Source: Methylophilaceae bacterium
GTDB taxonomy: Bacteria > Pseudomonadota > Gammaproteobacteria > Burkholderiales > Methylophilaceae
Assembly: GCA_009926525.1 (NCBI GenBank)
Contig: RFOR01000018.1
Location: forward strand, 1-9,019
Direction: 5' to 3'
DNA: 9,019 bases
How positions within the stretch are numbered: position 1 is the stretch's first letter; the number at the start of each line of letters is the position of its first letter. The translations under genes and the position numbers were made by a program. Shown piece by piece: positions 1 to 7,658 of this stretch. The notes below the pieces were generated by a model. The model was not told the DNA's origin and did no database searches. It saw only the letters and a list, made by a program, of their open reading frames with translations.

Positions 1-1
1 C

Positions 2-886
2 GCACACATTCCTGTTTTAACTTGGATTATTTCTGCAAGCTTGCTTGGCGGGGTTCTTAGCGTTATGTGCGCTGGTTTTGTCGCGCTTAATGCTCGCACA
101 CAATGGATTCCAATGCTGATCAGTTATGCCATAGGCGCGATGCTTGGTGCTGTTTTCTTAGAGATATTGCCGCATGCCTTTCATGAGGCAAGCAGTGTTG
201 AAAACATGGCCGCGACAGTGCTATTTGGTATTTTGTTATTTTTCGTCCTCGAAAAACTGGTGCTATGGCGACATTGTCATGGCGAGCATTGTGAAGCCCA
301 TGCCATGCATACTGAAGCAGATTGTCCTGCGCATGATATCGAGCAACAAGGGGACGCCCAAACCACAAAATTTAAAGCGGTGAGAGATAAATCGCCCTCT
401 ATTATTAAAACACATTCACACGGACATCATCACGACTCAGGTCGAAGTGGAATGATGATTATGGTAGGTGATACTTTCCATAATTTTGTGGATGGCATTT
501 TAATCGCCGCGGCTTTTATGATTGATATTCGCTTAGGCGCTGTGACTGCTATCGCAATTATTGCGCACGAAATTCCTCAAGAAGTAGGCGATTTTCTTAT
601 ACTTCTGCATTCAGGCTATAGCAAGAAACAGGCTTTACTATTCAATTTATTTTCTAGTCTAGCAACTGTAGTTGGAGGTGTGCTGGCATATTTTGCATTA
701 CAAACAGTGCAAAACTGGATTGCGACAATTTTAGGTTTGGCGGCGGCGAGCATGCTATATGTGGCGGTTGCGGATTTAATACCTGGCTTGCATAAGCGCA
801 CAGAGCTTAAAGCAACTATTGCCCAGGTTGGTTTAATCGGCTTGGGAATCGGTTCTATCTGGCTGACTAAGTTCTTCCTCGAGTAA
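2..886 (+). CDS. ZIP-family divalent metal transporter (5' end outside window)
   Basis: Inner-membrane carrier of the ZIP (ZRT/IRT-like) family, expected to import Zn2+ or a similar divalent cation into the cytoplasm. The reading frame is open to the left edge, and the 13 residues before the first TTG codon (position 41) are already hydrophobic and ZIP-like (AHIPVLTWIISAS), so the true start lies upstream; TTG at 41 is not a credible start. Counting from position 41, the two family signatures are clear: HNFVDG at about residues 147-152 (TM4) and HEIPQE at 176-181 (TM5), which supply the metal site. Between TM3 and TM4 is a long hydrophilic loop (about 78-137) rich in His and Cys, with two clusters (78-98 and 125-131, the latter HSHGHHH), the usual cytoplasmic metal-sensing loop. 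The final helices run to the TAA. Its last 54 bp are overlapped by an opposite-strand gene. The metal specificity cannot be read from sequence. Confidence 0.93.
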   Translation, partial: AHIPVLTWIISASLLGGVLSVMCAGFVALNARTQWIPMLISYAIGAMLGAVFLEILPHAFHEASSVENMAATVLFGILLFFVLEKLVLWRHCHGEHCEAHAMHTEADCPAHDIEQQGDAQTTKFKAVRDKSPSIIKTHSHGHHHDSGRSGMMIMVGDTFHNFVDGILIAAAFMIDIRLGAVTAIAIIAHEIPQEVGDFLILLHSGYSKKQALLFNLFSSLATVVGGVLAYFALQTVQNWIATILGLAAASMLYVAVADLIPGLHKRTELKATIAQVGLIGLGIGSIWLTKFFLE

Positions 887-1048
887 GGCTTTTTTATGTT
901 TACGTTGCGATGTACCTAAAATCCACATGAGTAACCCGCAAGGCAATAAGCCATAAAAGAAAAAAGTTAGAATGCCTGCCGTAACGCTAGGCTCAGTAGC
1001 TGCCATTAAAAAGGTGACGTAAAGCCAAGCAATTGCAATGATGTACAT
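833..1048 (-). CDS. small two-helix membrane protein, conserved hypothetical
   Basis: A 71-residue protein starting at ATG (1048). Two hydrophobic segments are visible, residues about 2-18 (YIIAIAWLYVTFLMAAT) and 23-44, joined by a short turn. A basic stretch (QRKHKK, about 48-53) and an acidic tail rich in E, D, Q and S follow. The positive charges after the second helix suggest a helical hairpin with both ends in the cytoplasm. From memory, similar small proteins of unknown function are common in betaproteobacteria, and the composition is far from that of an antisense shadow, so I believe the gene is real. No function can be assigned. It ends inside the ZIP transporter gene (54-bp antiparallel overlap), and its start is only 27 bp from the start of rimO, transcribed the other way. 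No good Shine-Dalgarno sequence is visible upstream. Confidence 0.72.
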   Translation of the reverse strand: MYIIAIAWLYVTFLMAATEPSVTAGILTFFFYGLLPCGLLMWILGTSQRKHKKALLEEELSQPDRTDSQAD

Positions 1049-1075
1049 TTTTAATATTTAAGTAGGTTAATTTTC

Positions 1076-2416
1076 ATGAGTTCAAACAATACACCTAAAG
1101 TTGGCTTCGTTTCACTTGGTTGTCCTAAAGCTGGCTCTGATGCAGAGCGTATTCTCACTCAATTGCGTGCAGAAGGCTATGAAATATCGGGCTCATATGA
1201 AGATGCTGACTTAGTTGTAGTCAATACATGTGGCTTTATTGATAGCGCGGTAGAAGAGTCCCTTGATGCCATTGGTGAAGCCATCAACAAAAACGGCAAA
1301 GTCATTGTGACAGGCTGTTTAGGTGCAAAAAGCGGTGTAGTGCAAACTGCGCATCCTAGCGTGCTTGCCGTGACTGGACCCCATGCGCTTGAAGAGGTAA
1401 TGACTGCCGTTCATGCTAACTTGCCTAAACCCCATGATCCATACGTCGATTTAGTGCCACCTCAAGGTGTGCGTTTAACACCTAGCCATTATGCCTATTT
1501 AAAGATATCTGAAGGCTGTAACCATCGTTGTAGCTTCTGCATTATTCCTAGTATGCGGGGCGATTTGGTGAGTCGTCCTATAGGTGAAGTGCTGAATGAA
1601 GCTGAAAACCTAGTGAATGCAGGCGTATCTGAAATTTTGGTGATTTCTCAAGATACTTCTGCATATGGTGTGGATGTGAAGTATCGAAGCGGCTTTTGGA
1701 ATGGCCGCCCCGTTAGAACGCGCATGACTGAGCTCACAAAATCATTAAGTGAATTAGGCGTTTGGGTACGATTGCACTATGTTTATCCTTACCCGCATGT
1801 GGATGAAGTGATTCCTTTAATGGCTGACGGCTTGATTCTGCCTTATTTGGATGTCCCATTTCAGCATGCTAGCCCGCGTATTCTTAAAGCAATGAAGCGC
1901 CCAGCAAGTAGTGAAAACAACTTGGCGCGCATCAAGGCATGGCGTGATATCTGTCCGGATATAACTGTGCGCAGTACCTTTATCGCTGGCTTCCCGGGTG
2001 AAACGGAAAATGACTTCCAAATGTTACTCGACTTTTTAGAAGAGGCGCAATTGGATAGGGTGGGTTGTTTTACCTATTCTGCAGTCGATGGCGCTTCAGC
2101 TAACGCACTTCCAGACCAAGTGCCAGAAGAGATTAAAAAAGAGCGTTTAGCGCGTTTTATGGAAGTGCAGGAACGCATTAGTGCTGCTAAGTTACAAACT
2201 AAAGTGGGCACCATGCAAACAGTGCTGGTTGATGAGATTGTGCAAGACGAGGATGGCAATATTGAAGCCATTGGTCGAACCAAAGCTGACGCGCCTGAAA
2301 TTGACGGTGTTGTGTATTTGGCGGACGCTGAAGGCTTAACGCCTGGTGATTTTGTTGAGGTGCAAATCTATGATGCCGATGGTCATGACCTTTGGGGTGG
2401 CCCACCTCAAGATTGA
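1076..2416 (+). CDS. rimO: ribosomal protein S12 methylthiotransferase RimO
   Basis: Radical-SAM enzyme that adds a methylthio group to the conserved aspartate of ribosomal protein S12 (Asp88/89), in the cytosol. At 446 residues it is close to the E. coli enzyme (about 441) and reads as an ortholog throughout. The N-terminal MTTase (UPF0004) domain carries the three cysteines of the first 4Fe-4S cluster at C16 (SLGCPKA), C52 (NTCGF) and C81 (GCLGAK). The radical-SAM domain begins near residue 140 and has the CxxxCxxC cluster at C148, C152 and C155 ([18 protein letters not shown]). The C-terminal TRAM domain occupies roughly 375-446 and contains the RimO-type [12 protein letters not shown] segment. 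The ATG at 1076 is preceded by AGTAGG (1061-1066), a reasonable ribosome binding site, and gives the expected N-terminus just before [11 protein letters not shown]. The last 10 bp overlap the end of the opposite-strand gene at 2407. Intact, with no missing key residue. Confidence 0.98.
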   Translation: MSSNNTPKVGFVSLGCPKAGSDAERILTQLRAEGYEISGSYEDADLVVVNTCGFIDSAVEESLDAIGEAINKNGKVIVTGCLGAKSGVVQTAHPSVLAVTGPHALEEVMTAVHANLPKPHDPYVDLVPPQGVRLTPSHYAYLKISEGCNHRCSFCIIPSMRGDLVSRPIGEVLNEAENLVNAGVSEILVISQDTSAYGVDVKYRSGFWNGRPVRTRMTELTKSLSELGVWVRLHYVYPYPHVDEVIPLMADGLILPYLDVPFQHASPRILKAMKRPASSENNLARIKAWRDICPDITVRSTFIAGFPGETENDFQMLLDFLEEAQLDRVGCFTYSAVDGASANALPDQVPEEIKKERLARFMEVQERISAAKLQTKVGTMQTVLVDEIVQDEDGNIEAIGRTKADAPEIDGVVYLADAEGLTPGDFVEVQIYDADGHDLWGGPPQD

Positions 2417-2739
2417 GTGCTAAACAAGTCAGGCATGATGGGTGAAGGGCGTTCGCTGTCTGCTCTGTCTTCTAAAAAATCAAAAGTTAGAGGGCAGCGG
2501 GAAGGTTTTTTTGCAGCCTTTCGACGCTTAGTTGATGATGCATCTAAGTCGATATAGGGCGTTTGACTAATTCGTATATAACCTGATGAGCTCAGTTTTT
2601 CTGCTGTTGTTTCAAATAGGCTCAATGAGTTGTCGATATTTTGCAAAGTAATGACACTCTTACTCACTTTGAGCACGTTGTACATCACAAACTTGCCCGT
2701 AGTCTGTTTGCCATATATCTCGCCAACATGAATATCCAC
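2407..2739 (-). CDS. hypothetical protein, 110 aa, charged C-terminal tail
   Basis: I do not recognise the family. The frame is open further upstream to a TTG at 2796, but I choose the GTG at 2739 because AAAGAGGT, a strong Shine-Dalgarno, sits 5 nt before it, and because residues encoded upstream of it look like leader rather than protein. The product starts [20 protein letters not shown]. Residues 1-58 alternate hydrophobic and polar residues ([18 protein letters not shown], then [11 protein letters not shown], then GYIRI), suggesting a small beta-rich domain. Residues 71-81 are strongly basic ([11 protein letters not shown]), and the last 25 or so are acidic and proline/serine-containing. 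There is no signal peptide or membrane segment, so it is probably cytoplasmic. The basic patch could bind nucleic acid, but this is speculation. It runs opposite to rimO and gpx and overlaps the rimO stop by 10 bp. Confidence 0.62.
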   Translation of the reverse strand: MDIHVGEIYGKQTTGKFVMYNVLKVSKSVITLQNIDNSLSLFETTAEKLSSSGYIRISQTPYIDLDASSTKRRKAAKKPSRCPLTFDFLEDRADSERPSPIMPDLFSTQS

Positions 2740-2744
2740 AACGC

Positions 2745-2752
2745 ACCTCTTT
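2745..2752 (-). promoter_or_regulatory. Shine-Dalgarno deciding the GTG start at 2739
   Basis: On the minus strand the sequence reads AAAGAGGT-gcgtt-GTG. The match to the 16S anti-Shine-Dalgarno and the 5-nt spacing are good, while the longer TTG start at 2796 has no comparable site. This is the main reason for the shorter gene model. Confidence 0.6.
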
Positions 2753-2770
2753 TCAATCAATGGCTTAATA

Positions 2771-2818
2771 TTAGCGCCTAGCCCATTTATCTTCAAGCCT
2801 TGTACTTGCTTTTTTCAT
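2771..2818 (-). other. possible 15-codon upstream ORF / leader peptide
   Basis: On the minus strand an ATG at 2818 opens a short frame, MKKASTRLEDKWARR, ending with TAA at 2771. That leaves 31 nt before the GTG start of the 110-aa gene. It is not in frame with that gene. The peptide is highly charged and lacks the run of one amino acid expected of an attenuation leader. No clear ribosome binding site precedes it. It may be chance, a leader peptide, or the remnant of a displaced gene end. Confidence 0.2.
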
Positions 2819-2870
2819 GAACCATTCAGCTTAACCTTAGTCAGATAGAAAATTACTTAGTATTGATCTT

Positions 2871-2878
2871 GAGGAAAG
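2871..2878 (+). promoter_or_regulatory. Shine-Dalgarno deciding the ATG start at 2884
   Basis: GAGGAAAG lies about 8 nt (from the AGGA core) upstream of ATG 2884. It supports that start over an in-frame TTG at 2863, which would place the ribosome binding site inside the coding sequence and add seven polar residues before the signal peptide. Confidence 0.7.
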
Positions 2879-2883
2879 AAATT

Positions 2884-3414
2884 ATGTTGAAGACTTGTTT
2901 GGGAGTGTTAATGATGGCCTTATCTGGTGCTAGCTTTGCCGCTTGTCCTGATTTATATAATCACCAATTCACGACATTACAGGGTGGAAAAGTGAATCTA
3001 TGTGATTATCAAGACAAGCCTATTCTTGTTGTTAATACCGCAAGTAAATGTGGCTTCACCCCTCAATTTGAGACGCTAGAAGCTTTATATAAACGTTACC
3101 AATCAAAAGGCTTGTTGGTCGTGGGATTTCCTTCTAACGACTTTAAGCAGGAGCTAGCCAGTGATAAAGAAGTTGGCGACTTTTGTATTAATACTTATGC
3201 TGTGAAGTTTCCAATGATTACTAAGACTTCAGTGACGGGACCTAACGCAAATCCTCTTCACAAACAACTGATTGCCATCACCAAGCAAGCCCCAATGTGG
3301 AATTTCTACAAATACGTGATACTGCCTGGCGGTAAACAGGTTTATGCTTATAGCAGTGATGTTGATCCAGCATCTGATGAAATTATGGGTAAAATCAAAC
3401 CATTCCTGAGGTAA
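2884..3414 (+). CDS. periplasmic glutathione peroxidase family protein
   Basis: Thiol peroxidase of the glutathione peroxidase superfamily (BtuE/GPx type), expected to reduce hydrogen or lipid peroxides using a thioredoxin-like or glutathione partner. The 176-residue product begins with a signal peptide (about 1-19, MLKTCLGVLMMALSGASFA) with a likely type I cleavage site after SFA, so it should act in the periplasm. The catalytic tetrad is present: peroxidatic C56 (NTASKCGFTPQF), Q89 (FKQE), W139 and N140 (WNFYKY). C101 (DFCINTY) sits where the resolving cysteine of monomeric thioredoxin-dependent GPx proteins lies. The usual FPCNQF motif is FPSNDF here (82-87), lacking the cysteine; I recall this variant in other betaproteobacterial homologs. 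C21 and C40 of the mature protein could form an extra disulfide. The start is set by the good ribosome binding site at 2871. It is followed after 25 bp by srkA on the same strand, suggesting co-transcription. Confidence 0.93.
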   Translation: MLKTCLGVLMMALSGASFAACPDLYNHQFTTLQGGKVNLCDYQDKPILVVNTASKCGFTPQFETLEALYKRYQSKGLLVVGFPSNDFKQELASDKEVGDFCINTYAVKFPMITKTSVTGPNANPLHKQLIAITKQAPMWNFYKYVILPGGKQVYAYSSDVDPASDEIMGKIKPFLR

Positions 3415-3439
3415 GCTTTAATACGTTGTAAAATGCGGG

Positions 3440-4441
3440 ATGGCTCAAACTACTATCCCGTTTTCTAATCTTTCCCCAGATCTTATTCTTGATGCAATTG
3501 AAAGTGTGGGCATCGCCACTGATGGACGCTTACTCGCACTTAATAGTTACGAGAACAGGGTTTATCAAGTGGGTGTCGAGGATGCTTCGCCTATCGTAGT
3601 TAAGTTTTATCGCCCACATCGTTGGGATGACGCAGCAATTCTCGAAGAGCATGCTTTCGTGCAAAGTTTGGCGGATGCTGAAATTCCAGCAGTTGCCCCA
3701 AGTTCAATCGACGATAAGACTTTATTTACCTACCAAGACTTTCGTTTCTCTATTTTTCATAAGCACGGTGGTCGTGCACCTGAGTTAGATCAAGCTGGCG
3801 TCCTTGAATGGATAGGCCGTTTTATCGGACGTATTCATAGTGAAGGTGCACTAAGTGATTTTAAACATCGCCCGACCTTAAACATCGTGACTTTTGGAGA
3901 AGAACCAAGTAAATACTTGCTAAACGAAGGCATGATGCCTAAAGAGCTTGAGTTGGTTTATCGGGGCGTTGTGGCCCAGGCTTTAGATGGCGTGATGCGA
4001 TGTTACGATAGAGCTGGAGAAGTCCCGATGCTTAGACTGCACGGTGATTGCCACATGGGCAATTTATTATGGACAGATGCGGGCCCGCACTTTGTGGATT
4101 TTGATGATAGTCGAATGGGGCCAGCTATCCAGGATTTATGGATGATGCTATCTGGCGAGCAAGATGAAATGCAGAAGCAATTTCATGACATTCTTTTGGG
4201 TTATGAAGATTTCTACGACTTCAATCCGCGTGAACTTTATTTGATTGAAGCCTTAAGAACATTGCGTCTTATTCACTATTCTGAGTGGTTGGCAAGGCGT
4301 TGGGATGACCCAGCGTTTAAAGTCGCGTTTACTTGGTTTAATACTCAGCAGTATTGGCAAGATAGGATATTGGAGCTACGTGAGCAGATTGCTTTGATGG
4401 ATGAGCCGCCACTAATTGCAGGCTTTTTAGGTAACCGTTGA
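3440..4441 (+). CDS. srkA: stress response serine/threonine kinase SrkA (YihE family)
   Basis: Cytoplasmic kinase of the aminoglycoside-phosphotransferase/choline-kinase-like fold. In E. coli, SrkA (YihE, RdoA) protects cells from death triggered by reactive oxygen and envelope stress, working against MazEF. The 333-residue product matches the E. coli protein (328) along its length. Landmarks are LNSYENRVY (34-42, the glycine-loop equivalent), VVKFYRP with the likely ATP lysine K55, the catalytic loop LHGDCHMGNLLW (200-211) with catalytic D203 and metal-binding N208, VDFDD (219-223) with metal-binding D220, and QDLWMML (231-237). ATG 3440 is the only sensible start, since TAA lies in frame at 3419. 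The ribosome binding site is weak, which fits translational coupling or at least co-transcription with the upstream peroxidase gene. It converges with ppsR with only 7 bp between the stop codons. Confidence 0.95.
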   Translation: MAQTTIPFSNLSPDLILDAIESVGIATDGRLLALNSYENRVYQVGVEDASPIVVKFYRPHRWDDAAILEEHAFVQSLADAEIPAVAPSSIDDKTLFTYQDFRFSIFHKHGGRAPELDQAGVLEWIGRFIGRIHSEGALSDFKHRPTLNIVTFGEEPSKYLLNEGMMPKELELVYRGVVAQALDGVMRCYDRAGEVPMLRLHGDCHMGNLLWTDAGPHFVDFDDSRMGPAIQDLWMMLSGEQDEMQKQFHDILLGYEDFYDFNPRELYLIEALRTLRLIHYSEWLARRWDDPAFKVAFTWFNTQQYWQDRILELREQIALMDEPPLIAGFLGNR

Positions 4442-4448
4442 GTGTGTC

Positions 4449-5255
4449 TTAGACTTTTTGAATGCGAAGTCTTTGCATAATAATTGCAGAGAGCTCTTCA
4501 ATCGAACGGCTAGTTGAGTCTGCCCAGTTTATGCCAGCGTTACGCATTAGGCCTTCAGCGGTGGCAATCTCTTGTTTACAGTTTTCAAGAGACGCATATT
4601 TGCTATCAGGCCTTCTTTCACTGCGAACTGAATGCAAGCGTTCAGGTTTGATTGTTAATCCAAATATCTTATGGATGTGATTTCTTAGTGCTGCAGGTAA
4701 GCTGCCACGTTCAAAGTCTTCTGGGATGAGTGGATAATTAGCCGCTTTGATCCCAAATTGCATTGCTAAGTAAATGCTGGTAGGGGTTTTTCCGCAACGA
4801 GAAACACCCACCAATATTACCTGTGCTTCTTCTAAGCCACTATTGGTCATACCATCGTCATGGTTGAGTGTAAAATTAATTGCTTCCATCCGGTCTGAGT
4901 AGCTGCTACCCATGATGCCATGTGCAATACCAGAGCCGGTTAAAGGTTTTTCTCCAAGCTCTTCACCTAGTGGGTCGATAAAAGTGCTAAACAAGTCTAC
5001 AAAGTAAGCATCACTTTGTTTGAGTGAGTTGCGAAGTTCAATATTACCTAATGACATAATCACAACAGGACGTATTCCATCTTGTTGAGTCGCTTGTGTT
5101 ATTGCTGCTTTCGCCACTTCAATTTTTTCTGGAGTGTCAGTAAAAGGAAGTCGAACTTGAGTAAATTCCGTGTGCGGAAAATGCTCAAGCAGCTTCCCAA
5201 GTGCACTGGCAGTCATGCCCGTGCTGTCAGAAATAAATAATGCTGAGCGTTTCAC
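4449..5255 (-). CDS. ppsR: PEP synthase regulatory protein PpsR (kinase/pyrophosphorylase, DUF299)
   Basis: Bifunctional regulator of PEP synthase. By family knowledge it inactivates PpsA by ADP-dependent phosphorylation of a threonine next to the catalytic histidine, and reactivates it by phosphate-dependent removal that releases pyrophosphate. The 268 residues span the whole PF03618 domain. The N-terminal FISDSTGMTASALGK (7-21) and the P-loop-like GVSRCGKTPTS (150-160), followed by AANYPLIPED, are diagnostic. The start is GTG (5255), giving the normal N-terminus MKRSALFISDSTG. No good Shine-Dalgarno precedes it, and it lies 10 bp after the ppsA stop with a small inverted repeat across the junction, so translation is probably coupled to ppsA. 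Here ppsA and ppsR are in the same direction, unlike the divergent arrangement in E. coli. Confidence 0.96.
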   Translation of the reverse strand: MKRSALFISDSTGMTASALGKLLEHFPHTEFTQVRLPFTDTPEKIEVAKAAITQATQQDGIRPVVIMSLGNIELRNSLKQSDAYFVDLFSTFIDPLGEELGEKPLTGSGIAHGIMGSSYSDRMEAINFTLNHDDGMTNSGLEEAQVILVGVSRCGKTPTSIYLAMQFGIKAANYPLIPEDFERGSLPAALRNHIHKIFGLTIKPERLHSVRSERRPDSKYASLENCKQEIATAEGLMRNAGINWADSTSRSIEELSAIIMQRLRIQKV

Positions 5256-5259
5256 AGGG

Positions 5260-5279
5260 TGACGCTTATTTTTGCGTCA
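5260..5279 (-). repeat. inverted repeat (hairpin) across the ppsA stop / ppsR start
   Basis: In the ppsA-ppsR transcript, TGACGC and GCGTCA (6-bp perfect stem) flank an 8-nt loop, AAAAATAA, that contains the ppsA stop codon. The 3' arm lies 4 nt before the GTG of ppsR, over the place a ribosome binding site would occupy. It could hold back initiation at ppsR until a ribosome finishing ppsA opens it. There is no T-run after it on the minus strand, so it is not an intrinsic terminator. Confidence 0.5.
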
Positions 5280-7638
5280 GTTTTTGCCAAGTGGCAACAA
5301 CAGTGTCAGGATTAAGTGATACTGATTGGATGCCTTCTTCTACTAACCATTCAGCAAAGTCAGGGTGGTCTGATGGGCCTTGACCGCAGATACCCACATA
5401 TTTACCTAATCGGTTAGCAGTGCTGATCGCCATGCGGAGCAGTACTTTAACTGCTTCGTTACGTTCATCAAAGCCGTCGGCTAAAATCCCAGAGTCACGA
5501 TCCATGCCCAATGTTAATTGCGTTAAATCGTTAGATCCGATAGAGAAACCATCGAAGTATGCTAAGAATTGCTCAGCAAGCAACGCGTTAGATGGGATTT
5601 CGCACATCATAATGAGGCGAAGTCCATTTTCGCCACGTTTCAAGCCGTTAGCCGCTAAGATTTCAGTTACTGCTTTCGCTTCATCCAAAGTCCGTACAAA
5701 TGGAATCATGATTTCAACATTGACCAAGCCCATTTCGTCGCGGACTTTTTTCATTGCCTTACATTCCATCGCAAAGCACTCTTTAAAATCTTCAGCCATG
5801 TAACGCGCCGCGCCGCGGAAGCCTATCATTGGATTTTCTTCATCGGGCTCGTAAATGTCACCACCCACTAATTTTTTGTACTCATTAGACTTAAAGTCAG
5901 ATGTACGCACAATCACTGGTTTTGGATAGAATGCTGCCGCGATGGTTGCAACGCCCTCAGCCACTTTATCAATGTAGAAGTCAGTTGGACTAGCGTAGCC
6001 ACGAGCGCGGTTTCTAATGATTGTTTGCATTGGTGCTGGCATTGCATCAACATTCAAAATTGCTTTTGGATGGATGCCAACCATATTGTTAATCACAAAC
6101 TCTAAACGCGCCAAGCCAACGCCATCATTAGGTGTTTTAGCAAAGCCAAACGCCATATCTGGGTTGCCCACATTCATCATAATTTTGCAAGGCGGCTTGC
6201 TTAGTGCAGCAGTCGCTTGAGAGTTAACTGTGAATGGAAGGGCGCCGTGATAAACAAAGCCTGACTCACCTTCAGCACATGAAACCGTAACCACTTCACC
6301 TTCGCGTAAAATGTCAGTTGCATTAACTGATCCAACAATCGCTGGAATGCCTAATTCACGAGCGATAATCGCAGCGTGGCAAGTACGACCGCCACGGTTT
6401 GTAACCAAAGCGCTAGCACGCTTCATTACTGGTTCCCAGTTAGGGTCAGTCATGTCAGCCACTAAAACGTCACCTGGTTGCACCAAGTGCATATCAGCTG
6501 GATCAAGCACAATACGTACAGGACCTGTGCCAATTTTTTGCGTCACAGCGCGGCCAACGACCATTGGTTTAGCAGCGTGTTTTTCTAATGTGAATGTTTC
6601 AGTGACGTTGTTATTCGCTTCTTGCGATTTCACAGTCTCAGGACGTGCTTGCAAGATGTATAGCTTGTTATCAACGCCGTTTTTGCCCCACTCAATATCC
6701 ATTGGACAGCCATAATGCGATTCAATAATCATCGCATAACGTGCTAATTCTAAGATGTCTTCATTGGTGAGTGAGTAGCGGTCGCTATCAGCAGCATCAA
6801 CTTCAACAGTGTGTGTACTTTTGCCAGCTTGAGTTGCATCACTAAACACCATTTTGATGAGCTTTGAACCCATGGTGCGGCGAACAATTGCTGGTTTGCC
6901 TTGTGCCAATAATGGTTTATGTACGTAGAATTCGTCAGGGTTTACAGCACCCTGAACCACAGTTTCGCCTAAGCCGTAAGATGATGTGATAAACACAACG
7001 TCTTGGAAGCCAGACTCAGTGTCGATGGTGAACATCACACCAGCGCAACCGATATCACTGCGCACCATTTGTTGAACGCCCGCAGATAAGGCTACATCAG
7101 CATGAACAAACCCTTTATGAACTCGATAAGAAATTGCACGGTCGTTGTATAAAGAAGCAAACACCTCTTTAATCGCGTGGAGGATGTTATCCAGTCCTTG
7201 AATGTTTAAGAAAGATTCTTGTTGACCAGCGAATGAAGCATCCGGCAAATCTTCAGCTGTTGCTGAAGAGCGTACAGCGAATGTCGCGCCGCTTCCTGAT
7301 TTTGCGGTCAATGTTGCATAGTTCTCTGCAATTGCTTTTTCAAGCGCAACAGGGAAGGGCGCATCCATAATCCACTCTCGGATTTGTTTGCCGCAACTAG
7401 CTAAAGCAATGGTGTCATCCACGTTAAGTGCTTCGAGTGTCGCAACGATTTTGGCATCCAAACCATTTTGTGCCAAAAACTCACGGTATGCATCGGCAGT
7501 GGTCGCGAAGCCAGTAGGAACGCGAACGCCTTTTGCAGAAAGCTGCGAAATCATTTCCCCTAGTGATGCATTCTTGCCGCCTACTGAAGGCACATCAACG
7601 TTACGCAGGTTTTCGAAAGGAATTACATGGGCTGACAT
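5266..7638 (-). CDS. ppsA: phosphoenolpyruvate synthase (pyruvate, water dikinase)
   Basis: Cytosolic enzyme converting pyruvate, ATP and water to PEP, AMP and phosphate, which feeds gluconeogenesis. The 790-residue product is almost the length of E. coli PpsA (792) and is similar throughout. The N-terminal ATP-grasp domain (PPDK_N, about 15-340) has [10 protein letters not shown] (20-29) and the arginine motif [20 protein letters not shown] (121-140). The central phosphohistidine swivelling domain carries [18 protein letters not shown] with catalytic H421 and T419, the residue targeted by PpsR. The C-terminal PEP/pyruvate TIM barrel (about 480-785) includes [50 protein letters not shown] and the catalytic cysteine segment [10 protein letters not shown] (C751). 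I choose ATG 7638 rather than ATG 7653 because GGAGAG (7646-7651) lies 7 nt before it and the upstream ATG overlaps that site. Transcribed before ppsR. Confidence 0.98.
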   Translation of the reverse strand: MSAHVIPFENLRNVDVPSVGGKNASLGEMISQLSAKGVRVPTGFATTADAYREFLAQNGLDAKIVATLEALNVDDTIALASCGKQIREWIMDAPFPVALEKAIAENYATLTAKSGSGATFAVRSSATAEDLPDASFAGQQESFLNIQGLDNILHAIKEVFASLYNDRAISYRVHKGFVHADVALSAGVQQMVRSDIGCAGVMFTIDTESGFQDVVFITSSYGLGETVVQGAVNPDEFYVHKPLLAQGKPAIVRRTMGSKLIKMVFSDATQAGKSTHTVEVDAADSDRYSLTNEDILELARYAMIIESHYGCPMDIEWGKNGVDNKLYILQARPETVKSQEANNNVTETFTLEKHAAKPMVVGRAVTQKIGTGPVRIVLDPADMHLVQPGDVLVADMTDPNWEPVMKRASALVTNRGGRTCHAAIIARELGIPAIVGSVNATDILREGEVVTVSCAEGESGFVYHGALPFTVNSQATAALSKPPCKIMMNVGNPDMAFGFAKTPNDGVGLARLEFVINNMVGIHPKAILNVDAMPAPMQTIIRNRARGYASPTDFYIDKVAEGVATIAAAFYPKPVIVRTSDFKSNEYKKLVGGDIYEPDEENPMIGFRGAARYMAEDFKECFAMECKAMKKVRDEMGLVNVEIMIPFVRTLDEAKAVTEILAANGLKRGENGLRLIMMCEIPSNALLAEQFLAYFDGFSIGSNDLTQLTLGMDRDSGILADGFDERNEAVKVLLRMAISTANRLGKYVGICGQGPSDHPDFAEWLVEEGIQSVSLNPDTVVATWQKLTQK

Positions 7639-7645
7639 AAAGAAT

Positions 7646-7651
7646 CTCTCC
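7646..7651 (-). promoter_or_regulatory. Shine-Dalgarno deciding the ppsA start at 7638
   Basis: The minus strand reads GGAGAG, 7 nt (ATTCTTT), ATG. An in-frame ATG at 7653 overlaps this site and would add only MERFF, so the internal ATG is the better start. Confidence 0.7.
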
Positions 7652-7658
7652 ATCTATC

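Noticed and set aside
41..43. TTG as the start of the ZIP transporter
   Set aside because: The frame stays open to the window edge with hydrophobic ZIP-like residues upstream, so the gene is simply cut at its 5' end.
120..368. 82-codon minus-strand frame and 69-codon plus-strand frame inside the ZIP gene
   Set aside because: They overlap a well-supported membrane transporter frame entirely and show no protein-like features.
880..896. GGCTTTTTT after the ZIP stop as a terminator
   Set aside because: The only stem before the T-run is CCT/AGG, 3 bp, which is too weak.
1817..2405. Minus-strand frames inside rimO
   Set aside because: They are shadows of the conserved RimO radical-SAM and TRAM coding sequence.
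2863..2883. TTG 2863 as the glutathione peroxidase start
   Set aside because: It would put the ribosome binding site within the coding region and polar residues before the signal peptide; ATG 2884 fits better.
6311..6715. 134-codon plus-strand frame inside ppsA (and similar ones at 5420-5803, 6017-6220 and 7388-7672)
   Set aside because: These are antisense shadows of strongly conserved ppsA coding sequence, with no ribosome binding site and no recognisable protein features.
7639..7653. ATG 7653 as the ppsA start
   Set aside because: It overlaps the only good Shine-Dalgarno (GGAGAG), which is placed correctly for ATG 7638.
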